Source: JAZKHT01 sp040385245
GTDB taxonomy: Bacteria > Pseudomonadota > Alphaproteobacteria > Rhodobacterales > Rhodobacteraceae
NCBI GenBank assembly: GCA_040385245.1
Contig: JAZKHT010000002.1
Span: 1-64,000 of the forward strand
DNA length: 64,000 nucleotides
Direction of reading: 5' to 3'
Under the pieces are notes generated by a model. The model had not been told where the DNA came from. It ran no database searches and saw nothing but the letters and a program-made list of their open reading frames with translations. This document shows, piece by piece, positions 43,244 through 51,667 of the stretch. Every line of letters starts with the position of its first letter. Positions within the stretch are counted from its first letter, which is position 1. The position numbers were made by a program, and so were the translations under genes.

Positions 43244-44374
43244 ATGCGCACACGTGCAGCCGTCGCCATCGCCGCCGGACAGCCCCTTCAGGTCATGGAG
43301 GTCATCCTTGCCGACCCCAAAGAGGGCGAGGTTCTGGTCGAAATCAAGGCCACCGGCATTTGTCACACGGATGAGTTCACCCTGTCGGGGGCCGATCCCG
43401 AAGGGCTGTTTCCCGCTATTCTGGGGCACGAAGGCGCGGGGGTGGTCATCGCCTGCGGCCCGGGCGTGACGACGTTGAAACCGGGCGATCATGTGATCCC
43501 GCTGTACACGCCGGAATGTCGTCAGTGCCCGTCCTGCCTCAGTCAGAAAACCAACCTGTGCACCGCGATCCGCAGCACCCAAGGGCAAGGCATGATGCCG
43601 GATGGCACCACCCGGTTCACCATGCTTGATGGCACGCCGATCCACCATTACATGGGCTGCTCGACCTTTGCCAACCACACGGTCGTGCCGGAAATCGCGC
43701 TGGCAAAGGTCCGCGACGACGCGCCTTTCGACAAGATCTGCTACATCGGCTGCGGTGTCACCACCGGCATCGGCGCGGTGATCAACACGGCCAAGGTCGA
43801 AATCGGCGCCAAGGCCGTGGTGTTCGGCCTGGGCGGCATCGGGCTGAACGTCATTCAGGGCCTGCGTCTGGCCGGGGCCGACATGATCATCGGCGTCGAT
43901 CTGAACAACGACAAAAAGGCCTGGGGCGAACGGTTCGGGATGACGCATTTCGTCAACCCGAAAGAGATTGAAGGATCGGTCGTCCAACACATCGTCGACA
44001 TGACAAAGACCCCGTTCGACAAGATCGGCGGGGCGGATTACTCGTTCGATTGCACCGGCAACGTCAAGGTGATGCGCGACGCGCTGGAATGCACCCATCG
44101 CGGCTGGGGACAGTCGATCATCATTGGCGTGGCACCTGCGGGGGCGGTGATTGAAACCCGGCCCTTCCAGCTTGTCACGGGCCGGGTGTGGAAAGGCACC
44201 GCCTTTGGGGGCGCGCGGGGCCGGACGGATGTGCCGAAGATCGTGGACTGGTATATGGACGGCAAGATCGAGATCGACCCGATGATCACCCACACCCTGA
44301 CACTGGATGAAATCAACAAAGGCTTTGATCTGATGCACGCAGGCGAAAGCATTCGCAGCGTGGTGATTTACTGA
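43244..44374 (+). CDS. S-(hydroxymethyl)glutathione / class III alcohol dehydrogenase
   Basis: Oxidises the glutathione adduct of formaldehyde with NAD, and also reduces S-nitrosoglutathione. The 376-residue protein has the class III hallmarks: catalytic-zinc Cys40 in TGICHTDEF, GHEGAGVV, the four structural-zinc cysteines in TPECRQCPSCLSQKTNLC, and the coenzyme loop VFGLGGIGLNVIQG. GDHVIPLYTPEC and FGGARGRTDVP are also typical. GGGAGAAG precedes the ATG. It ends with a terminator, so it is a single gene (frmA/flhA/adhC type); the usual S-formylglutathione hydrolase gene is not beside it. Confidence 0.96.
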   Translation: MRTRAAVAIAAGQPLQVMEVILADPKEGEVLVEIKATGICHTDEFTLSGADPEGLFPAILGHEGAGVVIACGPGVTTLKPGDHVIPLYTPECRQCPSCLSQKTNLCTAIRSTQGQGMMPDGTTRFTMLDGTPIHHYMGCSTFANHTVVPEIALAKVRDDAPFDKICYIGCGVTTGIGAVINTAKVEIGAKAVVFGLGGIGLNVIQGLRLAGADMIIGVDLNNDKKAWGERFGMTHFVNPKEIEGSVVQHIVDMTKTPFDKIGGADYSFDCTGNVKVMRDALECTHRGWGQSIIIGVAPAGAVIETRPFQLVTGRVWKGTAFGGARGRTDVPKIVDWYMDGKIEIDPMITHTLTLDEINKGFDLMHAGESIRSVVIY

Positions 44375-44403
44375 AAACCACCACAGTGCTGCCTTTGGCA
44401 AAG

Positions 44404-44434
44404 CCCGCGCGGCATCCGGCGCGCGCGGGTCTTT
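44404..44434 (+). terminator. Rho-independent terminator after the formaldehyde dehydrogenase gene
   Basis: CCCGCGCG (44404-44411) pairs with CGCGCGGG (44422-44429), followed by TCTTT. It begins 30 bases after the stop codon. Confidence 0.75.
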
Positions 44435-44534
44435 GGTTGTGAGTCTTTGACCCGATTTTCCACAGCCGCCCTTTCGTGCAAGTCCATTGTGCGGCATGAA
44501 GGGTGGGCCAACCCGGCCGCACCAAGGAAAGCCC

Positions 44535-45287
44535 ATGCCAGAACCCCGCGCCCCCCGTCTTGCCGTGCTGATCGACGCGGATAATGTGCCCGCAGGCTAT
44601 GCCGAGGCGATTTTCGAAGAGATTGCCGCACTGGGCGAGGCGTCGGTGCGGCGCATCTACGGTGATTGGTCGGCGCAACGGCTGGCGGGGTGGGCCAAAA
44701 AGGTGGCGGCACTTGGGTTGGTGGCGGACCAGCAGTTTTCCAACACCAAAGGCAAGAACGCGTCCGACATCGGGCTTGTGATCGCGGCGATGGATTTCCT
44801 GCATTCGGGGCTGTTTGATGGGTTTGTTCTGGTCAGTTCCGACAGCGACTTCACCCGGCTTGCGGCCCGCATCCGCGAACAGGGTCTGGATGTCTACGGC
44901 ATCGGGGAAAAGAAGACCCCGGAAGCGTTCCGCATGGCCTGCAAGCGGTTCATCTATGTGGAAAACCTTGGCGCAACCGACGAGCCTGCCCCCGCGCGCA
45001 TCCTGTCGAAACCCGACATGGCAGAGCCAGAGCCCGCACCAAAGCCCGGCGTAAAGGAAGCCCCCGCCAAGGCTATCCCCCTGATCATCGCGGCCATGCG
45101 GGCGATAGATCCCGAAGGCGAATGGTATTCGCTGGGGCAGGTGGGGCAGTATATCACCCAAGCCAACCCTGATTTCGACACCCGCACCTATGGCAGCGCC
45201 AAGCTGTCGGATCTGGTGCGCAAGATCAGCCGGTTTGAGGTAAAGCCCGGCCCCGCCGGGCAATTGCTGGCCCGCGACGTCGCATAA
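44535..45287 (+). CDS. NYN-domain protein with C-terminal LOTUS/OST-HTH domain
   Basis: A 250-residue predicted RNA-directed protein. The NYN (PIN-like) nuclease domain starts APRLAVLIDADNVPAGYAEAIF with the first acidic motif and continues to GKNASDIGLVIAAMDFLHSGLFDGFVLVSSDSDFTRLAARIREQGLDVYGIGEKKTPEAFR, which holds the other conserved aspartates. The C-terminal 80 residues (IPLIIAAMRAIDPEGEWYSLGQVGQYITQANPDFDTRTYGSAKLSDLVRKISRFEV) are a LOTUS/OST-HTH RNA-binding domain. Bacterial NYN-OST proteins are thought to cleave structured RNA, but substrates are unknown. AAGGAA precedes the ATG. Confidence 0.9.
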   Translation: MPEPRAPRLAVLIDADNVPAGYAEAIFEEIAALGEASVRRIYGDWSAQRLAGWAKKVAALGLVADQQFSNTKGKNASDIGLVIAAMDFLHSGLFDGFVLVSSDSDFTRLAARIREQGLDVYGIGEKKTPEAFRMACKRFIYVENLGATDEPAPARILSKPDMAEPEPAPKPGVKEAPAKAIPLIIAAMRAIDPEGEWYSLGQVGQYITQANPDFDTRTYGSAKLSDLVRKISRFEVKPGPAGQLLARDVA

Positions 45288-45288
45288 C

Positions 45289-45312
45289 AAAAATTTTCGT
45301 CCGAAAATTTTT
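45289..45312. repeat. AT-rich palindrome with 11-base arms
   Basis: AAAAATTTTCG (45289-45299) and CGAAAATTTTT (45302-45312) are perfect reverse complements separated by TC, starting two bases after the NYN stop codon. The stem ends in T, so it may serve as a terminator although it lacks GC. Similar elements are at 16640, 46464 and 51152. Confidence 0.6.
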
Positions 45313-45411
45313 CAGCCCACCCGTGCGCGGTTGCGCAACTGACCCTGCGATGGTGAAGGGTTTCGCGCACACGCCGTCGCCCCTATCTTGGGTTGAACAC
45401 AGGAGTGCGCC

Positions 45412-46452
45412 ATGCAGATCGAACTTGGGCTGGACAGTTTTGGCGATGTCACCATCGGGCCTGACGGCAAACCAAAGCCGCAGGATCAGGTCTTGCGCGA
45501 CGTGGTGGAACAGGGGGTGCTGGCCGATCAGGTTGGGGTTCATTTCCTTGGGCTGGGCGAACATCACAGGTCTGATTTCGCGATTTCCGCGCCCGAGATC
45601 GTGCTGGCCGCCATCGCCGCCAAGACCAGTCGCCTTCGGTTGGGGTCGGCGGTCACCGTTTTGTCGTCCGACGATCCGGTGCGGGTGTTCCAGCGCTTTT
45701 CCACCCTGAACGCCATTTCCAACGGTCGGGCCGAGGTGATCCTTGGCCGTGGGTCATTCACCGAAAGCTTTCCGTTGTTCGGCTACGCCCTTGAGGATTA
45801 CGAGCGTCTGTTCGAGGAAAAGCTGGACCTGTTCGCCCATTTGATCCGCGAAGATGTGGTCACGTGGGGCGGTGAAACCCGTGCTGCCCTGACAGATCAG
45901 CGCGTCTATCCGACACTTGGGTCCGGGATGCAGGTCTGGGTCGGTGTGGGCGGCAGCCCGGAATCGGTGGTGCGCGTGGTGCGGCACGATCTGCAACTGA
46001 TGCTGGCGATCATCGGGGGCGATCCGCGCCGGTTCAAACCCTATGTCGACCTTTACCACCGCGCCTGTGGTCAGATGGGACGGGCGGTCAAGCCCGTTGG
46101 CATCCATTCACCGGGGCACGTCGCTGCGTCGGACGAGGCAGCGGCGGAACAGATATGGCCGCATTACAAGGCGATGTTCGACCGCATCGGCAGCGAACGC
46201 GGTTGGCCGCCCGTGACACCTGACCGCTTCATGGCCGAGGTGCAGCACGGATCGCTTTACGTCGGTTCGCCGGAAACGGTTGCACGAAAGATCGCAGCGG
46301 CGGTGGAGGCCTTGGGTGTGCAGCGGTTTGATATGAAATACGCAACCGGCCCGATGCCGCACCATCAGTTGATGGAAGGCATCCGGCTTTATGGCGAACG
46401 GGTTATTCCGATGGTCAGGGACTTGCTGGCGGATAAGGTGGCGGCGCAGTAG
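45412..46452 (+). CDS. LLM-class flavin-dependent oxidoreductase (luciferase-like)
   Basis: A 346-residue bacterial-luciferase-like monooxygenase, TIM-barrel fold, using FMNH2 or F420-type flavin. It begins IELGLDSFGDVTIGPDGKPKPQDQVLRDVVEQGVLADQVGVHFLGLGEHHRSDFAISAPEIVLAAIAAKTSRLRLGSAVTVLSSDDPVRVFQRFSTLNAISNGRAEVILGRGSFTESFPLFG, which is close to the Atu2307/SP_0267 type of the LLM family. ATG at 45412 follows CAGGAGTGCGCC. The substrate is unknown. It is convergent with rppH, with a palindrome and a repeat element between them. Confidence 0.9.
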   Translation: MQIELGLDSFGDVTIGPDGKPKPQDQVLRDVVEQGVLADQVGVHFLGLGEHHRSDFAISAPEIVLAAIAAKTSRLRLGSAVTVLSSDDPVRVFQRFSTLNAISNGRAEVILGRGSFTESFPLFGYALEDYERLFEEKLDLFAHLIREDVVTWGGETRAALTDQRVYPTLGSGMQVWVGVGGSPESVVRVVRHDLQLMLAIIGGDPRRFKPYVDLYHRACGQMGRAVKPVGIHSPGHVAASDEAAAEQIWPHYKAMFDRIGSERGWPPVTPDRFMAEVQHGSLYVGSPETVARKIAAAVEALGVQRFDMKYATGPMPHHQLMEGIRLYGERVIPMVRDLLADKVAAQ

Positions 46453-46463
46453 CGGCAGCATCA

Positions 46464-46486
46464 ACGATTTTCCTGCGAAAAATCGT
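46464..46486. repeat. AT-rich palindrome ACGATTTT / AAAATCGT
   Basis: ACGATTTT (46464-46471) and AAAATCGT (46479-46486) are exact reverse complements around a 7-base loop, twelve bases after the stop of the LLM gene. Together with the GAATATTT element just downstream it fills the 108-base gap between two convergent genes. Confidence 0.55.
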
Positions 46487-46524
46487 CGCGATGTCCAAGG
46501 ACTGTGCCTTCGGACGCGAAGATT

Positions 46525-46544
46525 GAATATTTGTGCGAAGAAAA
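46525..46544 (+). repeat. Rhodobacterales-type GRRTATTT intergenic element, copy 3
   Basis: GAATATTTGTGCGAAGAAAA, followed by AACGGC. It lies between the convergent LLM and rppH genes. This copy lacks the long GC-rich blocks that precede copies 1 and 2; the AT-rich palindrome at 46464 stands in that place instead. Confidence 0.5.
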
Positions 46545-46560
46545 AACGGCAAGTCCGGCC

Positions 46561-47040
46561 TTATGCCAGATGCGGCCGGAACGCGGCCACCACCGTCTCA
46601 TAGACGTTGCGTTTGAACGGGACGATCGATGACACCATGGTGTCCGCGTCGATCCAGCGCCATTCGCTGAATTCGGGATGATCGCTGTCGATCCTGACCT
46701 GATCATCGCGGCCGGTGAATCGGAACAGGAACCACTTCTGCCGCTGGCCGCGATACTTGCCGCCCCAGACTTTGCCCAGCAGTTCGGGCGGCAGATCGTA
46801 GGTCACCCAATCGGACGTCTTGCCGATGAATTCCACCAGATCGGCGGTCACGCCGGTTTCTTCCCACAACTCGCGCAGGGCCGCCTCGCGCGGTTTTTCA
46901 CCCTCATCAATCCCGCCTTGCGGCATTTGCCAGGCTGGAACAGGGCTGTCCAGTCGGCGGCCTGCGAAGATCAACCCTTGGCGGTTGACCAGCACGACAC
47001 CGACACAAGGGCGGTAGGGAAGCGTTTCGGGATTAATCAT
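46561..47040 (-). CDS. rppH: RNA pyrophosphohydrolase (Nudix)
   Basis: Removes pyrophosphate from the 5' end of mRNA and so starts decay; relatives also act on diadenosine polyphosphates. The 159-residue protein starts LPYRPCVGVVLVNRQGLIFAGRRLDSPVPAWQMPQGGIDEGEKPREAALRELWEETGV, containing a complete Nudix box (G-x5-E-x7-R-E-x2-E-E-x-G). The WQMPQGG and WFLFRFTGRD stretches identify RppH/IalA. It is the last gene of the rsfS-rlmH-gpmI-envC-ctpA-rppH run and 37 bases downstream of ctpA. The ribosome site is weak. Confidence 0.94.
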   Translation of the reverse strand: MINPETLPYRPCVGVVLVNRQGLIFAGRRLDSPVPAWQMPQGGIDEGEKPREAALRELWEETGVTADLVEFIGKTSDWVTYDLPPELLGKVWGGKYRGQRQKWFLFRFTGRDDQVRIDSDHPEFSEWRWIDADTMVSSIVPFKRNVYETVVAAFRPHLA

Positions 47041-47077
47041 GATGGGTCGGGCCGCCCAGATGGGCGGCCCTGTCCTT

Positions 47078-48436
47078 TCATGGTGTGGGTTCAGATTGCG
47101 GCGCGACCGCACTCAGACCCTTCAGGATATCGACCGCATAGGCGAGCTGGTAATCCTCGTCGCGCAGTTTGGCGGCCTCTTCGATCAGCGCCCGCTCTTC
47201 TTCCAGCAGTTTGCGTTCGTCATCGGTCATGGAATCGTTGGTCAGAATGCCGCGCAGGCTGGCCTCGGACCGGGCGTTTGCCTCGGCTGTTGCGGCCTCG
47301 GCCTCGGTTCCGGTCGCTGCGGGGTCGATGGGGGGCTGGTTCACCACGATATCCGGCATCACGCCAAGCGCCTGGATCGACCGGCCTGACGGCGTGTAGT
47401 AGCGCGCCGTCGTCAGACGCATCGCGCCATCGCCGCGCAGGGGAACGATGGTCTGGACCGAGCCTTTGCCAAAGCTTTTGGTGCCCACGACGATGGCGCG
47501 GCGATGATCCTGCAAGGCCCCTGCCACAATCTCGGACGCCGAAGCGGACCCGCCGTTGATCAGCATGACCACGGGCTTGCCCTGTGCCAGATCGCCCGGC
47601 GTGGCGTTGAACCGCTCTCCGTCCTGGGGGTTGCGGCCACGGGTCGATACGATTTCGCCCTTTTCAAGGAACGCATCCGACACGTTGATCGCCTGGTTGA
47701 GCAGGCCCCCCGGGTTGTTGCGCAGATCGAGGACAAAGCCTGCGACCTTGTCGATGCCACCCAATGCCTCGACCGATTTCGCCAGCTCTTCTTCCAGCCC
47801 GCTGAAGGTCTGGTCGTTGAATGTGGTGATCCGCAAGACAACGGTGTTGCCCACGGTGCGGCTGCGAACGGCGGTCAGTTTGATGGTGTCGCGGATGATC
47901 GAGACGTCAAAGGGTTCTTCCACGCCTTCGCGGACGATGGTGATCACGATTTCCGAGCCGACCGGGCCGCGCATCATTTCGACAGCGGCGTCCAGCGTCA
48001 GGCCCAGAACGGATTCGCTGTTCACATGGGTGATGAAATCGCCCGCCTCGACGCCTGCAGCATCGGCGGGCGTGCCATCCATCGGCGAGACGACCTTGAT
48101 GTAACCTTCCTCCTGCGTCACCTCGATCCCGAGGCCGCCAAATTCGCCGCGCGTCTGCACCTGCATGTCGTCGAAATCATCCGGCGGCAGGAAACTGGAG
48201 TGCGGATCAAGCGAAGTCAGCATCCCGTTGATCGCAGCCTCGATCAGCTTTTCGCTGTCGACCTCTTCGACATACTGGGCGCGGATGCGTTCAAAAATGT
48301 CACCGAACAGATCAAGCTGTTCATAGACCGAGGCATTCTTGTCGGCTTCCTGCGCGATCAGCGGACCTGCCACCTGCGTGGTGATCAAGACGCCAGCCAC
48401 AGTGCCGCCAAGCGCGGCCATGACGAACTTCCTCAT
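47078..48436 (-). CDS. ctpA: S41-family C-terminal processing peptidase
   Basis: A periplasmic or membrane-anchored serine protease that trims C termini, often of peptidoglycan hydrolases and lipoproteins. The 452-residue protein has an N-terminal signal anchor (about 1-30), a PDZ domain (about 90-165: GGLGIEVTQEEGYIKVVSPMDGTPADAAGVEAGD), and the catalytic domain with the Ser/Lys dyad in LINGGSASASEIVAGALQDHRRAIVVGTKSFGKGSVQ. The C-terminal 90 residues form a charged, coiled region. It follows envC by nine bases, with the ribosome site GAGGAT overlapping the envC stop, so the two are probably co-translated; both act on the cell wall during division. Confidence 0.94.
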   Translation of the reverse strand: MRKFVMAALGGTVAGVLITTQVAGPLIAQEADKNASVYEQLDLFGDIFERIRAQYVEEVDSEKLIEAAINGMLTSLDPHSSFLPPDDFDDMQVQTRGEFGGLGIEVTQEEGYIKVVSPMDGTPADAAGVEAGDFITHVNSESVLGLTLDAAVEMMRGPVGSEIVITIVREGVEEPFDVSIIRDTIKLTAVRSRTVGNTVVLRITTFNDQTFSGLEEELAKSVEALGGIDKVAGFVLDLRNNPGGLLNQAINVSDAFLEKGEIVSTRGRNPQDGERFNATPGDLAQGKPVVMLINGGSASASEIVAGALQDHRRAIVVGTKSFGKGSVQTIVPLRGDGAMRLTTARYYTPSGRSIQALGVMPDIVVNQPPIDPAATGTEAEAATAEANARSEASLRGILTNDSMTDDERKLLEEERALIEEAAKLRDEDYQLAYAVDILKGLSAVAPQSEPTP

Positions 48437-48445
48437 GCGGTATCC

Positions 48446-49555
48446 TCAATCCCTATCTACGGCGAACCATTCTGCCGGATCGACCGGCTCGGCCCCTTGC
48501 CTCAGTTCCATATAAAGCGTTTCCGTCCCGCGTGCGCCACCACCTTCTTCGGTGTCTGTCGCAATGCTTGTCAGCGCAGGTCCGGTTCCCCCCATCAGTC
48601 CGACCGGCGCACCGGCGGCAATCACTTCGCCCACCTCGCCATAGACGGTTTCCAGTCCGGCCAGAACCAGAAGATAGCCCCCGCCGGGTTCGAGGATCAT
48701 CACATTTCCGTAGTCGAGCAGCGGGCCGCGATATCGGATCGTCGCGGGCCAAGGCGACGTGACCAATGCGCCGGGGCGTGCGGCCAGTGTCAGGCCGGGA
48801 CGACGCACGCCTGCGCCGTCAGCCTCGTTCGTGCCGCGCAGCAGGGTGCCAAGCACCGGCAGGGGCAAGCGGCCCTTTGCTGCGGCAAAATCCTGCGCGT
48901 CGCTGGTGTCGGGGGCAAGGCCGGTGGCAAAGGCACCCAAGGTATCGGCGCTTTCCAAAAGGCCGCGCAGCACGGCCGGGTCTTCGGTAAAGCGGCGGGG
49001 CAGTTCCGTCCGGTCCGACATCGCCTGCGACAGGGCGGTGCGGGCGGTTTGGGCCGTCGTCAGGCCGCGCGACAGGCTCTGGCCAGCCGCGACCTGCAGG
49101 TCGCGCAGGTCGCGCAGTTCTTCAAGATTTGCGCGCAGGGTTTCCGCCTCGGCGTGCAGGGCAGGGGTCACGTCCGCCAGCATCATCGCCGACCGCACGG
49201 TGCCCAAGGGGCCTGATGGGTGCATCAGCAACAGGGGCCCCGGTTCGGATTCAAGCTGCCCCAGCACCCCCAACAACTGCGAGACGCGGTCGCGTTTTGC
49301 CGCGAATTCCAACGTCAGGGCCGTTTCGCGCAGTGCCATCTGGCGCAGGGCGTCCCGCAGGGCGGACAGGCCATTCTCATAGGCGCGGATGGTCTGGGTC
49401 AGGGCGGCGACGCGGTCCTGGGCCGCTGTCGCCGCATCCAGCGCGTCAACGGCAGCGGCAAGGTCAGCGCTGGCCTGTTCGGCCTGTTCCGCCACGCTTT
49501 GCGCCAGACAGGGCGCAGCGGACAGGACAAAAATCAGGGCGGCGCGGAGGATCAT
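48446..49555 (-). CDS. envC: EnvC-type murein hydrolase activator
   Basis: Periplasmic protein that activates amidases at the division site. The 369-residue protein has a signal peptide (about 1-19, ending PCLAQ), two long coiled-coil stretches (about 22-220), and a degenerate M23/LytM domain at the end (RPGALVTSPWPATIRYRGPLLDYGNVMILEPGGGYLLVLAGLETVYGEVGEVIAAGAPVGLMGG). The LytM metal ligands are not present (GNVMIL in place of an HxxxD-type site), as expected for an activator rather than an enzyme. Its start overlaps the gpmI stop (ATGA). Confidence 0.9.
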   Translation of the reverse strand: MILRAALIFVLSAAPCLAQSVAEQAEQASADLAAAVDALDAATAAQDRVAALTQTIRAYENGLSALRDALRQMALRETALTLEFAAKRDRVSQLLGVLGQLESEPGPLLLMHPSGPLGTVRSAMMLADVTPALHAEAETLRANLEELRDLRDLQVAAGQSLSRGLTTAQTARTALSQAMSDRTELPRRFTEDPAVLRGLLESADTLGAFATGLAPDTSDAQDFAAAKGRLPLPVLGTLLRGTNEADGAGVRRPGLTLAARPGALVTSPWPATIRYRGPLLDYGNVMILEPGGGYLLVLAGLETVYGEVGEVIAAGAPVGLMGGTGPALTSIATDTEEGGGARGTETLYMELRQGAEPVDPAEWFAVDRD

Positions 49556-51069
49556 GCGATCAGGCTGTGCCCCGTCATCTCGACGGGCTGTGGCAGGCCC
49601 ATCAGTTGCAGCAATGTCGGCGCCAGATCCGCAAGCCGCCCATGCAGCAAGGTGGCGCCCGCGGGACCGCCAACCAATATCACCGGCACAGGGTTTGTTG
49701 TGTGCGCGGTATGGGGGCCGCCTGTCACAGGGTCCACCATCATTTCGCAATTGCCATGATCGGCGGTGATGATCATCGCACCCCCCGCCGTTTCCAGCGC
49801 CGCGACGGCCCGAGTCAGGCCCTGATCCACCGCTTCGCAGGCGCGGATGGCGGCGGCCAGATCGCCGGTGTGCCCGACCATGTCAGGATTGGCGAAGTTG
49901 ACCACGATCAGATCATAGCCGTGCGCGATTGCGGCAACCAGTCGGTCGGACACTTCAGCAGCGCTCATTTCCGGTTGCAAATCGTAGGTGGCGACCTTGG
50001 GCGATTGCGGCATGGTGCGATCTTCGCCCACAAAAGGCACCTCGCGTCCGCCGTTCAGGAAAAAGGTGACGTGGGGGTATTTCTCGGTTTCGGCCAGACG
50101 GAACTGGGTCTTGCCATGGCTGGCCACCCATTCGCCCAAGGTGTTGACCAGTGTCCGCTTGGGAAAGGCGGTGCCCATATAGGCGTTGTGGGCATCCGAG
50201 TATTCCACCATGCCCAGCGCCGCCACCCAAACGGGGCGCGGGCCGGTGGGAAAGGCGTCAAAGCCGGGCTGTGCCAGTGCGGCAAGGATTTCGCGCGCGC
50301 GGTCGGCGCGGAAGTTCAGGCAAAACAGACCGTCGCCATCCCTGGCCCCCGAATAATCACCAATCACGGTGGGGGCGATGAATTCGTCCGTTTCGCCCTT
50401 GGCGTAAGATATTGTGACGGCGGTCACAGCATCCGGCGCATGTTCGCCCGTGGCGTTGACCATCGCGTGAAAGGCGCGGGCCACGCGGTCCCACCTTGTA
50501 TCTCGGTCCATCGCCCAATAGCGCCCGATCACGGTCGCCACGCGGGCTCCGACGGGAAGCTGTGCCACCAGATGCGCCATGAAGCCGGCCGCAGACGACG
50601 GGGCCACGTCGCGCCCGTCGGTGATCGCATGCAGCGCCACGGCCACACCAAGGGTGGTCAGGGCGCGGGCTGCGGCAATCACATGGGTGATGTGACCATG
50701 CACCCCGCCATCAGAGATCACCCCGATCAGATGCGCGGTGCCCCCCGTGGTTTTCAGCCGTGCCGCAAAGTCCAGCAGGGCAGGGTTCACCGCGAATGAC
50801 CCATCCTCGACCGCCAGATCAATGGCACCCAGATCCATCGCAACGACACGGCCTGCGCCGATATTGGTGTGCCCCACCTCGGAATTGCCCATCTGGCCGG
50901 TGGGCAGACCCACATCCGGGCCATGGGTAATCAACGTGGCGTGGGGGCAGGTGGCCCACAGCCGGTTGAAGGTCGGAACGTTGGCAAGTGCGGGGGCGTT
51001 CGCCTCGGTCCGGTCCGACAGACCCCAGCCGTCAAGGATGCACAGGACAACGGGCTTTGGGGCGGTCAT
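49552..51069 (-). CDS. gpmI: 2,3-bisphosphoglycerate-independent phosphoglycerate mutase
   Basis: Interconverts 3- and 2-phosphoglycerate with two Mn ions and a phosphoserine intermediate. The 505-residue protein begins KPVVLCILDGWGLSDRTEANA, and the nucleophilic serine lies in LPTGQMGNSEVGHTNIGAGR (about residue 64). Metal ligands are in the C-terminal block NFANPDMVGHTGDLAAAIRACEAVDQGL and ITADHGNCEMM. AAAGG precedes the ATG at 51069. It lies between rlmH (127-base gap with an AT-rich palindrome) and envC (ATGA overlap), so it is translated with the cell-wall genes. Confidence 0.97.
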   Translation of the reverse strand: MTAPKPVVLCILDGWGLSDRTEANAPALANVPTFNRLWATCPHATLITHGPDVGLPTGQMGNSEVGHTNIGAGRVVAMDLGAIDLAVEDGSFAVNPALLDFAARLKTTGGTAHLIGVISDGGVHGHITHVIAAARALTTLGVAVALHAITDGRDVAPSSAAGFMAHLVAQLPVGARVATVIGRYWAMDRDTRWDRVARAFHAMVNATGEHAPDAVTAVTISYAKGETDEFIAPTVIGDYSGARDGDGLFCLNFRADRAREILAALAQPGFDAFPTGPRPVWVAALGMVEYSDAHNAYMGTAFPKRTLVNTLGEWVASHGKTQFRLAETEKYPHVTFFLNGGREVPFVGEDRTMPQSPKVATYDLQPEMSAAEVSDRLVAAIAHGYDLIVVNFANPDMVGHTGDLAAAIRACEAVDQGLTRAVAALETAGGAMIITADHGNCEMMVDPVTGGPHTAHTTNPVPVILVGGPAGATLLHGRLADLAPTLLQLMGLPQPVEMTGHSLIA

Positions 51070-51151
51070 GTCGGGGCCTTTCGCAGTGCGCTTCGGCCTT
51101 GGTTCTACTTGCGCCGGGCCGTGGGGGCAACGGGCGCAGGCTGAGCAGAAA

Positions 51152-51166
51152 ACTTTTCGGAAAAGT
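51152..51166. repeat. AT-rich palindrome ACTTTTC-G-GAAAAGT
   Basis: A perfect inverted repeat with 7-base arms and a single central base, in the 127-base gap between the rlmH stop and the gpmI start on the minus strand. Same style as the elements at 16640, 45289 and 46464, but here inside a run of co-oriented genes. Confidence 0.5.
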
Positions 51167-51196
51167 CTTGGCAAATTCCTTCAGGCAGCATTTCCT

Positions 51197-51667
51197 TTAA
51201 ACCCGGTGATAGGGACCGCCGCCCAGAATGGTGGCCGCTCGATACAGTTGTTCCGCCAGCATCACCCGCACCAGCATATGCGGCCACACCATCCGCCCGA
51301 AGGACAGCGCAAAGTCCGCCCGGTCGCGCAAGACAGGGGCGATGCCATCCGCGCCGCCGATGACAAAGGCCACGTCCTGCCGCCCACCGTCGCGCCATCG
51401 TGCCAATTGATCGGCAAAGTCCGGGCTGGATATTACCTTGCCGCGTTCATCCAGCACGGCAAGCACTGCGCCGGTGGGCAAGGCACGGGCCAGCAGGTCG
51501 GCCTCTGCCTCCATCCCGCCGCCTTTCTTGTCCTCGACCTCGTGTTCGATCAGCGGGCCAAGGCCAAGGGGTCGTCCGGTGCGGTCAAGACGGGTGGTGT
51601 AATCGTTTACAAGGTCGCGCTCGGGGCCGGCGCGCAGCCGCCCCACGGCGCAGACATGCAGCCTCAT
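51197..51667 (-). CDS. rlmH: 23S rRNA pseudouridine-1915 N3-methyltransferase
   Basis: Methylates pseudouridine 1915 in helix 69 of 23S rRNA on the assembled 70S ribosome. The 156-residue SPOUT protein has the usual length; the knot region reads LDERGKVISSPDFADQLARW and VAFVIGGADGIAPVLRDRADFALSFGRMVWPHMLVRVMLAEQLYRAATILGGGPYHR, ending HRV instead of the usual HRE. Its ATG overlaps the rsfS stop by four bases, the common rsfS-rlmH pairing. Confidence 0.96.
   Translation of the reverse strand: MRLHVCAVGRLRAGPERDLVNDYTTRLDRTGRPLGLGPLIEHEVEDKKGGGMEAEADLLARALPTGAVLAVLDERGKVISSPDFADQLARWRDGGRQDVAFVIGGADGIAPVLRDRADFALSFGRMVWPHMLVRVMLAEQLYRAATILGGGPYHRV

Noticed and set aside
43085..44536. Minus-strand frame of 483 codons opposite the formaldehyde dehydrogenase
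   Set aside because: Shadow of a strongly biased gene; contains no recognisable fold.
47504..50799. Plus-strand frames of 570 and 556 codons over ctpA, envC and gpmI
   Set aside because: They lie opposite well-identified genes and translate to Arg/Gly/Gln-rich sequence.
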